Source of the DNA: an uncultured Collinsella sp.
GTDB lineage: Bacteria; Actinomycetota; Coriobacteriia; Coriobacteriales; Coriobacteriaceae
Reading direction: 5' to 3'
DNA length: 8,013 bases
NCBI GenBank assembly: GCA_900757705.1
Contig: CAAEOW010000146.1
Location: 1 to 8,013, forward strand
The notes below the pieces were generated by a model. It saw only the letters and a list, made by a program, of their open reading frames with translations, did no database searches and was not told the origin of the DNA. Below, one piece after another: positions 1 through 5,705 of this stretch. Positions within the stretch are counted from its first letter, which is position 1. Each line of letters starts with the position of its first letter. A program made the position numbers and the translations under genes.

Positions 1-57
1 AATAGAGCACTGTCTCAGCGGCTCAAGCAGCCACCCCTCAACAAGCTCTAGCGTCGA

Positions 58-543
58 CTAGCGCACGCGCTCGATCTCGACGCCGCAGCTTGCCAGGGGA
101 AGACCGACGGGTGCCCAAGGCTTATCGAGCTTAACACGCACGCCAAGCAGCAAGGGGTAACGACGTAGCAGCATCTGGGCCACGCCCTCGGCTGCAGCCT
201 CGATGAGCTTAAACGTGTGCTCGCGCAGATAGCCGTCGACATCGTGGCACACCGAGCCATAGTCAATCGAGGCATCCAGGTTATCGTGCTCCCCCGCCGC
301 GCGCAGGTCGGCATAGAGCACCAGAGAAACGATGAACTTCTGACCCAGCGCGTTCTCCTCGGGATACACGCCATGGTTGGCAAAAACCTCAAGGCCGTCA
401 ATGACAATACGATCGGCATGGCGCAGATCGTCATAGCTCACGTGAGGCACCGCCGTTGCGGTGGATATTTCGCCCCTTCCACGGCGGGCGAGCTCGGCGC
501 CTTCAGTCTTGGTTACACTCTCGGGCAGCTTCTTGTTACTCAT
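58..543 (-). CDS. folB: Dihydroneopterin aldolase (FolB) with an N-terminal extension
   Basis: FolB converts 7,8-dihydroneopterin to 6-hydroxymethyl-dihydropterin and glycolaldehyde in cytosolic folate synthesis. The 161-residue product carries the family fold from about residue 44 (DRIVIDGLEVFANHGVYPEE) to the end. The expected active-site residues are visible by analogy with the S. aureus enzyme: Glu63 in HGVYPEENALGQ, Tyr95 in IDYGSV, and Lys141 in KLDKPW. FolB proteins are usually near 120 residues, so about 40 N-terminal residues are extra, charged and of no recognised domain. The ATG at 543 is preceded by a good ribosome binding site (AAGGAG, 9 nt spacing), which favours the long form over an internal start. 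The gene lies 43 bp downstream of the HD-hydrolase gene and ends in TAG near the window edge. No further gene start is visible in the last 57 bases. Confidence 0.93.
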   Translation of the reverse strand: MSNKKLPESVTKTEGAELARRGRGEISTATAVPHVSYDDLRHADRIVIDGLEVFANHGVYPEENALGQKFIVSLVLYADLRAAGEHDNLDASIDYGSVCHDVDGYLREHTFKLIEAAAEGVAQMLLRRYPLLLGVRVKLDKPWAPVGLPLASCGVEIERVR

Positions 544-586
544 CGCGATCGTCTCCTTCGTTTAGAACCCCGACCGCGCAAACTAA

Positions 587-1168
587 CTACACGCGAATCG
601 ACAGGTTCTTTTTATCATCGCTCCAGTTGCAAGCGTTGCGCGCGGGGCATGCAAAGCAGGCACGCGACGCTTTGTCGGCTGCATAGAGCAGACGCTCAAG
701 CGGTTGGCTGTTCACGCGCAGCTTTCGATGGCCCAGAATGGCCGTCTTAATGGCTTCGGCATCGGCCGGCTCAAACGCCACGTCATCGGGCATGCCGCCG
801 AGAATCGCATCAGCGACGCGTTCGCTTGCAACATCATGGGATATACCCGATTCATACTGTTCATCTTTGCCGATATCGTGAAGAAGTGCCGTGGCGTAGA
901 TGACCTCGCGGTCAAATTCGAGCTGTTCCTCGAGATTCTTGATCCACATAATGCGAGCGACATCCAGCAGATGGTCAATACCGTGGCGGCAGAAGATGCG
1001 CCCCGATTCCAACTGTACGATGTTGCCCAGGTGCCGCCGGAACAGCCCGTTGGCACAAATGTAATCAATGCGAGGCATGGCACCAAAGGGGGCCAGGCCC
1101 GAAGCCATAAAGCCGCGACGCGACGTCCCCTCATCGGTCTTCGATGTAAAGTCGTTGACGACTCTCAT
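587..1168 (-). CDS. HD-domain metal-dependent phosphohydrolase of the folate cluster
   Basis: This is a 193-residue predicted cytosolic hydrolase of the HD superfamily. Likely metal ligands are His66 (RHGIDHLLDVAR), His97-Asp98 (ALLHDIGK), His111 (GISHDV) and Asp165 (YAADKAS). The C-terminus carries a Cys cluster, Cys171-x2-Cys174-x5-Cys180, that could bind a metal. The first 40 residues are poorly ordered in appearance. The ATG at 1168 lies 2 nt after the folE stop codon, has no strong ribosome binding site of its own, and is probably translated by coupling to folE. Internal Met21 and Met31 are alternatives, but neither has a convincing ribosome binding site. HD enzymes cleave phosphoester or phosphoanhydride bonds in nucleotides. 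Its position between folE and folB suggests a pterin phosphate substrate, but the sequence does not prove this. A general nucleotidase or (p)ppGpp-type role remains possible. Confidence 0.88.
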   Translation of the reverse strand: MRVVNDFTSKTDEGTSRRGFMASGLAPFGAMPRIDYICANGLFRRHLGNIVQLESGRIFCRHGIDHLLDVARIMWIKNLEEQLEFDREVIYATALLHDIGKDEQYESGISHDVASERVADAILGGMPDDVAFEPADAEAIKTAILGHRKLRVNSQPLERLLYAADKASRACFACPARNACNWSDDKKNLSIRV

Positions 1169-1170
1169 GG

Positions 1171-1728
1171 TTAGCGGCCCAACATCCTAAAGAAACGCTC
1201 CTCGAGCGCGGGATCGGTCTCAAAGACGCCGCGGCGAGCGAGCGTCACGGTCTTGGTGCCGGGCTTTTGCACGCCACGCATCGTCATGCACATATGCTCG
1301 GCCTCCATCAACACAATCGCTCCCTGGGGAGCGAGATAGTCCATGAGGGCATCGGCAACCTGTGCACACAGTTGCTCCTGCAGCTGCAGACGGCGCGCAT
1401 AAACCTCAACCGTGCGGGCGAGCTTGGAAAGCCCAGCCACCCGACCGTTAGGGATATAACCAATGGCGGCCTTGCCATAAAACGGCAGCAGATGGTGCTC
1501 GCACAGCGAGTAAAACGTAATGTCGCGCTCAATAACCAAATCGTTCGAAGCGACGGCGAAAGTTTTGGACAGATGCTCCTCGGCGCTTTGGTCCATACCG
1601 CCGGCAATCTCGCCATACATACGGGCGACGCGTGCCGGAGTCTCCAGCAGGCCCTCACGAGTTGGGTCCTCGCCTATACCTTCAAGCAGCAACTTAATGG
1701 CAGTCTCGACTTTTTCCTGATCGACCAT
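1171..1728 (-). CDS. folE: GTP cyclohydrolase I (FolE, type IA)
   Basis: FolE converts GTP to 7,8-dihydroneopterin triphosphate and formate, the first step of folate and pterin synthesis. The 185-residue product is close to full length for the family. The zinc site is intact: Cys76 and His79 in SLCEHHLLPFYG, and Cys147 in EAEHMCMTMRG. Other hallmarks are the DPTREGLLETPARVARMY helix near the N-terminus, GLSKLARTVEVYARRLQLQE at about 99-118 and MRGVQKPGTKTVT near the C-terminus. The start at 1728 is preceded by a modest ribosome binding site (GTGAGG, 5 nt spacing). It follows nrdG by 67 bp without a clear terminator, so it may be cotranscribed with nrdG. The downstream HD-protein ATG lies 2 nt beyond its TAA. 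The fully conserved zinc ligands point to the zinc-dependent FolE1 form, not the FolE2 replacement. Confidence 0.97.
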   Translation of the reverse strand: MVDQEKVETAIKLLLEGIGEDPTREGLLETPARVARMYGEIAGGMDQSAEEHLSKTFAVASNDLVIERDITFYSLCEHHLLPFYGKAAIGYIPNGRVAGLSKLARTVEVYARRLQLQEQLCAQVADALMDYLAPQGAIVLMEAEHMCMTMRGVQKPGTKTVTLARRGVFETDPALEERFFRMLGR

Positions 1729-1795
1729 CTGGGCCTCACTTTTTTCGATTTCGCGTTCGCGCTATGGTACCACGCCGGCACGCAACCTCTGCCAG

Positions 1796-2377
1796 CTACA
1801 TAGTATGGGTCGAATAGACCGGATCGTCCCGCCAAAGCTCCACGGCATCGCAAAGCTCAACGTTCTCACGCTCGGCACGGGCACGCGTGGCGTTCATATC
1901 AATCACGCGCTGATTGCTTGAGCCCCTAAAGCGCAACGAGATATCGTACAGATCCTGAACAAACGGGCCGTCCACCAACATGTCGAGGCAGGCAAGGATG
2001 CGGTCCGTCACCTCGGTATGATGACGACCGCCCGGCATAAGCTCCTCGAGTACGTCGCCAGTAAAGCACCAAATAGTCTTCCCCGACCCCACTGGATAGG
2101 CCGCGCGAACACGCTCGACAAAATCAACGAGCCCCGCCTGATTCTCGGGCTCCATGGGCTCCCCGCCCAGAATCGTCAGACCATCAATAAAGGGATGGTC
2201 GAGGCTCTCGATAATCTTATCCTCGACGGCGCGATCGAACGGCTCGCCCGCAGCAAAGTCCCACGCGACAGAGTTAAAGCAGTTCTTGCACCCACGACGG
2301 CACCCACTCACAAACAGAGAAGTACGAACGCCTTCTCCATCAGCAATGTCGAAATACTTAATGTTCGCGTAGTTCAT
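1796..2377 (-). CDS. nrdG: Anaerobic ribonucleotide reductase activating protein (radical SAM, NrdG)
   Basis: NrdG uses a [4Fe-4S] cluster and S-adenosylmethionine to form the glycyl radical on NrdD. The 193-residue product opens with MNYANIKYFDIADGEGVR, the characteristic NrdG N-terminus. The cluster motif CX3CX2C follows at Cys26, Cys30 and Cys33 (SGCRRGCKNCFN). The GGEP motif that binds the SAM amino group is at 71-74. I chose the start at 2377 because the family homology begins there and it has a ribosome binding site (GGGAGAG, within 2384-2390). The frame stays open upstream to 2533, but the extra 52 residues run through an inverted repeat and do not resemble NrdG. E. coli NrdG has 154 residues, so this one has about 30-40 extra, mostly a charged C-terminal tail. 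It lies 426 bp downstream of nrdD. Confidence 0.95.
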   Translation of the reverse strand: MNYANIKYFDIADGEGVRTSLFVSGCRRGCKNCFNSVAWDFAAGEPFDRAVEDKIIESLDHPFIDGLTILGGEPMEPENQAGLVDFVERVRAAYPVGSGKTIWCFTGDVLEELMPGGRHHTEVTDRILACLDMLVDGPFVQDLYDISLRFRGSSNQRVIDMNATRARAERENVELCDAVELWRDDPVYSTHTM

Positions 2378-2392
2378 AGGTAACTCTCCCGG

Positions 2393-2476
2393 GAGGCCGG
2401 GACATATCATCCCGTCCTCAAACATTCTCGGCCTGCGGCCTGCGAAACTGCGGGCGGGACGATATGTCCCGACCTC
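2393..2476. repeat. Imperfect inverted repeat (25-bp arms) upstream of nrdG
   Basis: Arms at 2393-2417 and 2452-2476 match in 22 of 25 positions when one is reverse complemented. Each arm is also a small palindrome: CGGGA-CATATCA-TCCCG on the left and CGGGA-CGATATG-TCCCG on the right. The region can therefore fold as two short hairpins or one long one. The 34-bp centre holds a tandem GGCCTGC duplication. No T-run follows on either strand, so it is not a standard rho-independent terminator. It resembles REP/BIME-type intergenic repeats, but I do not recognise a named family. It ends 15 bp upstream of the nrdG start codon. Confidence 0.8.
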
Positions 2477-2512
2477 ATGCAAAGGGTAACTCAATGAACA
2501 AAGCGAACATCG

Positions 2513-2518
2513 AGTATA
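2513..2518 (-). promoter_or_regulatory. Possible -10 element for nrdG
   Basis: The minus strand reads TATACT, five of six matches to the sigma-70-type -10 consensus, about 135 bp upstream of nrdG. No good -35 element lies at the expected 16-18 bp distance, so this is a weak call. If real, it would let nrdG and folE be transcribed separately from nrdD. The TSS would lie upstream of the 2393-2476 repeat, placing that structure in the nrdG leader. Confidence 0.22.
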
Positions 2519-2654
2519 GGGTTCGAGGTCCAATAAAAACTTTGTTGCAGCTCAACCGCCATCGCAAGTAAATCGCAGCTGCAGCCCGAATTATTTCCGC
2601 TAAGAACTTCGAGGAGTGAGCAGACCGCGAGCCGCATCTCAGCTACGTCAACTT

Positions 2655-2792
2655 GGCTGCCCCGTAGCGAGGCCCCGGACCTTTGCTCGATATGAGTTCC
2701 GCACGAACAGGAGGCGCCAGTGGCGCCTCCGTCGTGAGCCAGGACTGTCCGAAATAGCGAGTAAAGGTCCGGGGCCTCGCTACGGGGCGGCC
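2655..2792. repeat. Long inverted-repeat element (39-bp arms) just after nrdD
   Basis: The 39-bp arms at 2655-2693 and 2754-2792 are 36/39 identical as inverted repeats. Inside them is a second dyad: a perfect 9-bp stem at 2710-2718 with 2722-2730 (GGAGGCGCC / GGCGCCTCC), flanked by CACGA (2702-2706) and TCGTG (2732-2736). Nearly the whole 138 bp can form one long cruciform or RNA hairpin. It begins 11 bp beyond the nrdD stop. No T-run follows on the minus strand, so a simple terminator is unlikely. It looks like a small non-autonomous palindromic element (MITE- or REP-like). I see no obvious target-site duplication at its ends. Confidence 0.85.
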
Positions 2793-2803
2793 TGGGATGG
2801 TTA

Positions 2804-5026
2804 TTAGAGATGCAGCACGCGGTCGCGGATCTCCTCGGTTCGACCCTGGTTCCAGAACTGGGTACCGATGTAGCCGCATGTACGACGGGCGACATTCATC
2901 TTCTCCTGGTCGCGGTTGCCGCAATTGGGGCACTCCCACACCAGCTTGCCATCGTCCTCGACAATCTTAATCTCGCCGTCATAGCCGCACACCTGGCAGT
3001 AGTCGCTCTTGGTGTTGAGCTCGGCGTACATGATGTTATCGTAGATGTACTGCATCACGCGGATGACAGCCTTGAGGTTGTCCTGCATGTTGGGAACCTC
3101 GACGTAGGAGATAGCACCGCCCGGCGAAAGCTGCTGGAACATGCCCTCAAACTTAAGCTTGTCGAAGGCATCGATCTCCTCGGACACGTGGACGTGATAG
3201 CTGTTAGTAATGTAGCCCTTGTCCGTCACGCCCGGGATAATGCCAAAACGACGCTGCAGGCACTTGGCGAACTTGTAGGTCGTCGACTCCAACGGCGTGC
3301 CGTACAGCGAGAAATCGATGTCGCTCGCAGCCTTCCATTCCGCGCACTTGTCGTTCATGCGCTGCATGACGGCCATGGCAAACGGCGTGCCCTCCTTCTC
3401 GGTGTGGCTGTGACCCGTCATGTACTTGACGCACTCATACAGGCCAGCATAGCCCAGGCTGATGGTGGAATAGCCGCCCACGAGCAGCTTGTCGATCGTC
3501 TCGCCCTTCTTCAGACGCGCCAGGGCGCCGTACTGCCAAAGAATCGGCGCGGCATCCGAAAGCGTGCCCATCAGGCGCTCATGACGGCATAGCAGGGCAC
3601 GATGGCACAGCTCAAGGCGCTCGTCGAAAATCTTCCAGAACTTGTCCATGTCCTGATGCGAGCTCAGCGCGACATCGGGCAGATTGATGGTCACAACACC
3701 CTGGTTAAAGCGACCATAGTACTTAGGTTTGGTCGGGTCATAGTTCAGCGCGTTGGCGACATTGTTAAAGCCGTTGCCCGAACGGTCGGGCGTCAGGAAA
3801 CTGCGGCAACCCATGCAGGTGTAGCAATCTCCGTTGCCGGCGGTCTCGCCCTTCGACAGCTTGAGCTCGCGCATCTTCTTCTCGGAGATGTAGTCGGGCA
3901 CCATGCGCTTGGCGGTGCACTTGGCAGCCAGCTGGGTCAGGTAGAAGTACGGGGAATTCTCGTGAACGTTATCGTCCTCGAGTACGTAGATAAGCTTAGG
4001 GAACGCCGGGGTGATCCACACGCCTGCTTCGTTCTTAACGCCCTCATAGCGCTGACGAAGCGTCTCCTCCACAATCATGGCAAGGTCGTGCTTCTCCTGG
4101 GGCGTACGGGCCTCATTGAGATACATAAAGACCGTCACGAACGGCGCCTGGCCATTCGTGGTCATAAGGGTCACGACCTGATACTGAATCGTCTGGACGC
4201 CGCGACGAATCTCATCGCGCAGGCGATCCTCAACGACCTCGCGCACCTTCTCGGCAGACGCCGAGACACCGAGCTCCTCAAGCTCGCGAGCGACCTCGCC
4301 GCGAATCTTTTGACGGCTCACCTCAACGAACGGGGCGAGATGGGTCAGCGAAATAGACTGGCCGCCGTACTGGGAGGAAGCAACCTGGGCGATGATCTGC
4401 GTCGCGATGTTGCAAGCGGTCGAGAAGCTGTGCGGCTTCTCGATCAGCGTGCCCGAGATGACGGTGCCGTTCTGGAGCATGTCCTCCAGGTTCACCAGAT
4501 CGCAGTTGTGCATGTGCTGGGCAAAGTAATCCGAATCGTGGAAATGGATCAGGCCCTCATTATGGGCATCCACGATCTCCTGGGGCAGCAGCACGCGCTG
4601 GGTCAGGTCCTTGGAAATCTCGCCGGCCATATAGTCGCGCTGAACGGAGTTGACGGTCGGGTTCTTGTTGGAGTTCTCCTGCTTGACCTCTTCGTTATTG
4701 CACTCAATCAGCGACAGGATCTTGTCGTCGGTCGTGTTCTTTTGGCGCTTCAGGCTCTGAACATAGCGATAGATGATGTAGTGGCGGGCAACCTCGTAGC
4801 AGTCGAGACGCATGATCTCGTCCTCGACCAGATCCTGAATCTCCTCGACCGAAACAGTGTGGCCCGCGTTCTCGCATGCCTCGGCGACGTTTTGCGCCGC
4901 ATAAACCACCTGGCGGTCGGTAAGACGAGAGCCCTCCTCGACCTCCAAGTTGGCGGCGCGAATCGCATTGACGATCTTATCGATGTCAAAGACAACCTCG
5001 GTGCCGCTGCGCTTGATGATCTTCAT
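2804..5026 (-). CDS. nrdD: Anaerobic (class III) ribonucleoside-triphosphate reductase NrdD
   Basis: NrdD reduces ribonucleoside triphosphates to deoxyribonucleotides without oxygen, using a glycyl radical made by NrdG. The 740-residue product is full length. An ATP-cone (allosteric) domain fills about residues 1-95. Active-site cysteines are Cys205 (STACNIATQ) and Cys407 (CMGCRSFL, the likely thiyl site). Near the C-terminus a zinc site has Cys677, Cys680, Cys699 and Cys702. The radical loop RRTCGYIG follows, with Gly718 the expected radical residue. I chose the start at 5026 because homology begins at MKIIKRSG and GAGG sits 7 nt upstream. The in-frame ATG at 5056 adds only ten basic residues and lacks a ribosome binding site. 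The gene ends in tandem TAA codons and is read from a promoter carrying NrdR-like boxes. Confidence 0.98.
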   Translation of the reverse strand: MKIIKRSGTEVVFDIDKIVNAIRAANLEVEEGSRLTDRQVVYAAQNVAEACENAGHTVSVEEIQDLVEDEIMRLDCYEVARHYIIYRYVQSLKRQKNTTDDKILSLIECNNEEVKQENSNKNPTVNSVQRDYMAGEISKDLTQRVLLPQEIVDAHNEGLIHFHDSDYFAQHMHNCDLVNLEDMLQNGTVISGTLIEKPHSFSTACNIATQIIAQVASSQYGGQSISLTHLAPFVEVSRQKIRGEVARELEELGVSASAEKVREVVEDRLRDEIRRGVQTIQYQVVTLMTTNGQAPFVTVFMYLNEARTPQEKHDLAMIVEETLRQRYEGVKNEAGVWITPAFPKLIYVLEDDNVHENSPYFYLTQLAAKCTAKRMVPDYISEKKMRELKLSKGETAGNGDCYTCMGCRSFLTPDRSGNGFNNVANALNYDPTKPKYYGRFNQGVVTINLPDVALSSHQDMDKFWKIFDERLELCHRALLCRHERLMGTLSDAAPILWQYGALARLKKGETIDKLLVGGYSTISLGYAGLYECVKYMTGHSHTEKEGTPFAMAVMQRMNDKCAEWKAASDIDFSLYGTPLESTTYKFAKCLQRRFGIIPGVTDKGYITNSYHVHVSEEIDAFDKLKFEGMFQQLSPGGAISYVEVPNMQDNLKAVIRVMQYIYDNIMYAELNTKSDYCQVCGYDGEIKIVEDDGKLVWECPNCGNRDQEKMNVARRTCGYIGTQFWNQGRTEEIRDRVLHL

Positions 5027-5247
5027 CCTCTTGCCTCTTTCGCGTCGTAGTCTCATTGCGTTTCAGAGCCAAACGATGCCCGGCAGGGCTTGCCCCCGTC
5101 TTGCGGCGCCGTCGCGCAATCTGTGTTCTCGATAAACCATAAGCCTCCATGCGGACATTCCCAGGAGCCGATCAAGCGGCTCAAGGACACGTTCAAAAGA
5201 GGCAGTTAAGGTCTTCGTTCTCTGTCCGCCATCTATCATACGACAAA
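5027..5247 (-). other. Long 5' leader of nrdD, about 220 nt
   Basis: This is the distance between the predicted nrdD transcription start (near 5247) and its ATG. On the minus strand it contains a perfect 6-bp hairpin (GAGCCG / CGGCTC around 5166-5183) and a GC-rich stem (TTGCG / CGCAA around 5098-5117). Near 5080-5096 are short runs that can pair (GCCC / GGGC). I do not recognise a known riboswitch. A 63-codon open frame (5063-5254) spans it, but its start overlaps the predicted -10 element and it has no recognisable product. Its role is unknown. Confidence 0.4.
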
Positions 5248-5251
5248 GAGG

Positions 5252-5267
5252 CATCTATATCCTGTAT
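5252..5267 (-). promoter_or_regulatory. Weaker NrdR-type box over the -10 of nrdD
   Basis: This 16-mer (CATCTATATCCTGTAT) matches the NrdR consensus ACACWATATATWGTGT at about 10 of 16 positions. It is weak alone, but it lies exactly 32 bp from the stronger box at 5284-5299. NrdR boxes normally occur in pairs about three helical turns (31-32 bp) apart. It overlaps the predicted -10 element, where binding would block RNA polymerase. Confidence 0.6.
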
Positions 5268-5283
5268 TCTTTTTTTAGGTCAA
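5254..5283 (-). promoter_or_regulatory. Predicted nrdD promoter
   Basis: On the minus strand a -35 element TTGACC (5278-5283, five of six matches) is followed after 18 bp by TATAGA (5254-5259, four of six). Transcription would start near 5247. The spacer is A/T-rich, and the two NrdR-like boxes bracket the promoter. The -10 match is mediocre, so the call depends partly on this coherent arrangement. Confidence 0.55.
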
Positions 5284-5299
5284 ACACAACATATAGTGT
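5284..5299 (-). promoter_or_regulatory. NrdR box upstream of nrdD
   Basis: ACACAACATATAGTGT matches the NrdR-box consensus ACACWATATATWGTGT at 15 of 16 positions. It is extended by AA and TT into the dyad AAACAC...GTGTTT (5282-5301). NrdR is an ATP/dATP-sensing repressor of ribonucleotide reductase genes. The box abuts the predicted -35 element of nrdD and is paired with a weaker box 32 bp nearer the gene. Confidence 0.85.
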
Positions 5300-5301
5300 T
5301 T

Positions 5302-5626
5302 CAGCAGGTCAAAGCAATTGGTCATTTTGCAGACGCATTAATTATGAGGGGTTCTTGGCAAGTCGGTAAAACGTTACCAACACGGCTACCTGCATGGCAG
5401 TTATAAAACCCCCTTAGTCAAGCCGCTGACAAATCCTACCAAAACCAAGCCGCTCACGCCAAAAGAATCCAAAAGATTATGCTTGACCAACATGTAGCGG
5501 TCGTGCCTTGCTGAGCCTCATGCAACCGCGGCACGAATCCTTGAAAGATATGTGTATGCAAACGGAGAAGATGAGAGTTTCCTCGGATGACTACTGAGAA
5601 GCATCCCGGAAGATCAAAAACTCGAT
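5302..5626. other. Non-coding stretch between nrdD control region and tRNA terminator
   Basis: I see no gene here: open frames are short, lack ribosome binding sites and encode nothing recognisable. It holds a small hairpin GGTAA-AACG-TTACC (5365-5378). The 9-mer CAAGCCGCT occurs twice, 27 bp apart (5419-5427 and 5446-5454). A larger imperfect hairpin lies at 5501-5536, with a TCGTGCC / GGCACGA outer stem and a TTGC / GCAA inner stem. Base composition is more A/T-rich than in the flanking genes, as expected for intergenic or relic DNA. Confidence 0.5.
5501..5536. repeat. Isolated stem-loop in the nrdD-tRNA gap
   Basis: TCGTGCC (5501-5507) pairs perfectly with GGCACGA (5530-5536), and TTGC (5508-5511) with GCAA (5522-5525), leaving a 4-nt bulge and a 10-nt loop. 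No T-run follows on either strand, so it is unlikely to be an intrinsic terminator. It could belong to a small RNA or a relic. Nothing else supports either reading. Confidence 0.35.
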
Positions 5627-5662
5627 ATTTGGTGACGTATTTGGCGACCCATTTGGCGACCA
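5627..5662. repeat. Three tandem 12-bp repeats beside the tRNA terminator
   Basis: Units at 5627-5638, 5639-5650 and 5651-5662 read ATTTGGTGACGT, ATTTGGCGACCC and ATTTGGCGACCA. On the minus strand the period is four codons and would read VAKW-VAKY-VTKY, a pattern that recalls the C-terminal tails of some tyrosine integrases. The array starts where the terminator T-tract ends. CACCAAAT on the minus strand of the first unit (5627-5634) also occurs at the 3' end of tRNA-Val. Confidence 0.75.
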
Positions 5663-5697
5663 AAACAAAACAGCCCAGAGGCTAAGCCTCTGGGCTG
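5662..5697 (-). terminator. Rho-independent terminator of the tRNA-Gly-tRNA-Val unit
   Basis: On the minus strand a perfect 12-bp stem (CAGCCCAGAGGC / GCCTCTGGGCTG, 5671-5697) with a 3-nt loop is followed directly by TTTTGTTTT (5662-5670). It lies 8 bp beyond the 3' CCA of tRNA-Val. This is a textbook intrinsic terminator and one of the clearest signals in the window. Confidence 0.95.
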
Positions 5698-5705
5698 CGA
5701 ACATT

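Noticed and set aside
1..57. A folK or folP start after folB
   Set aside because: The folB frame stays open for 19 codons after its TAG, but no ATG, GTG or TTG start lies in that frame, and the segment is too short to judge.
2378..2533. A longer NrdG starting at 2533
   Set aside because: The extra 52 residues translate through an inverted repeat, and family homology begins at the Met at 2377, which has a good ribosome binding site.
2655..2792. A rho-independent terminator for nrdD
   Set aside because: The stem is far longer than typical and no T-run follows on the minus strand.
3602..5050. A 482-codon open frame on the + strand opposite nrdD
   Set aside because: It mirrors nrdD codons, is rich in Leu, Val, Ala and His with no domain, and lacks a ribosome binding site. 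It is a shadow of a GC-rich gene.
5063..5254. A 63-codon minus-strand frame in the nrdD leader as an upstream peptide
   Set aside because: Its start codon overlaps the predicted -10 element, it has no ribosome binding site, and the peptide is unremarkable. It would need revisiting if the TSS proves to lie farther upstream.
5627..5662. A CRISPR array
   Set aside because: The repeats are 12 bp, directly tandem, without spacers or nearby cas genes.
5454..5663. A 69-codon minus-strand frame containing the tandem repeats as a real gene
   Set aside because: It can start only at TTG inside the terminator tail, has no ribosome binding site, and resembles nothing beyond the repeated VAK pattern.
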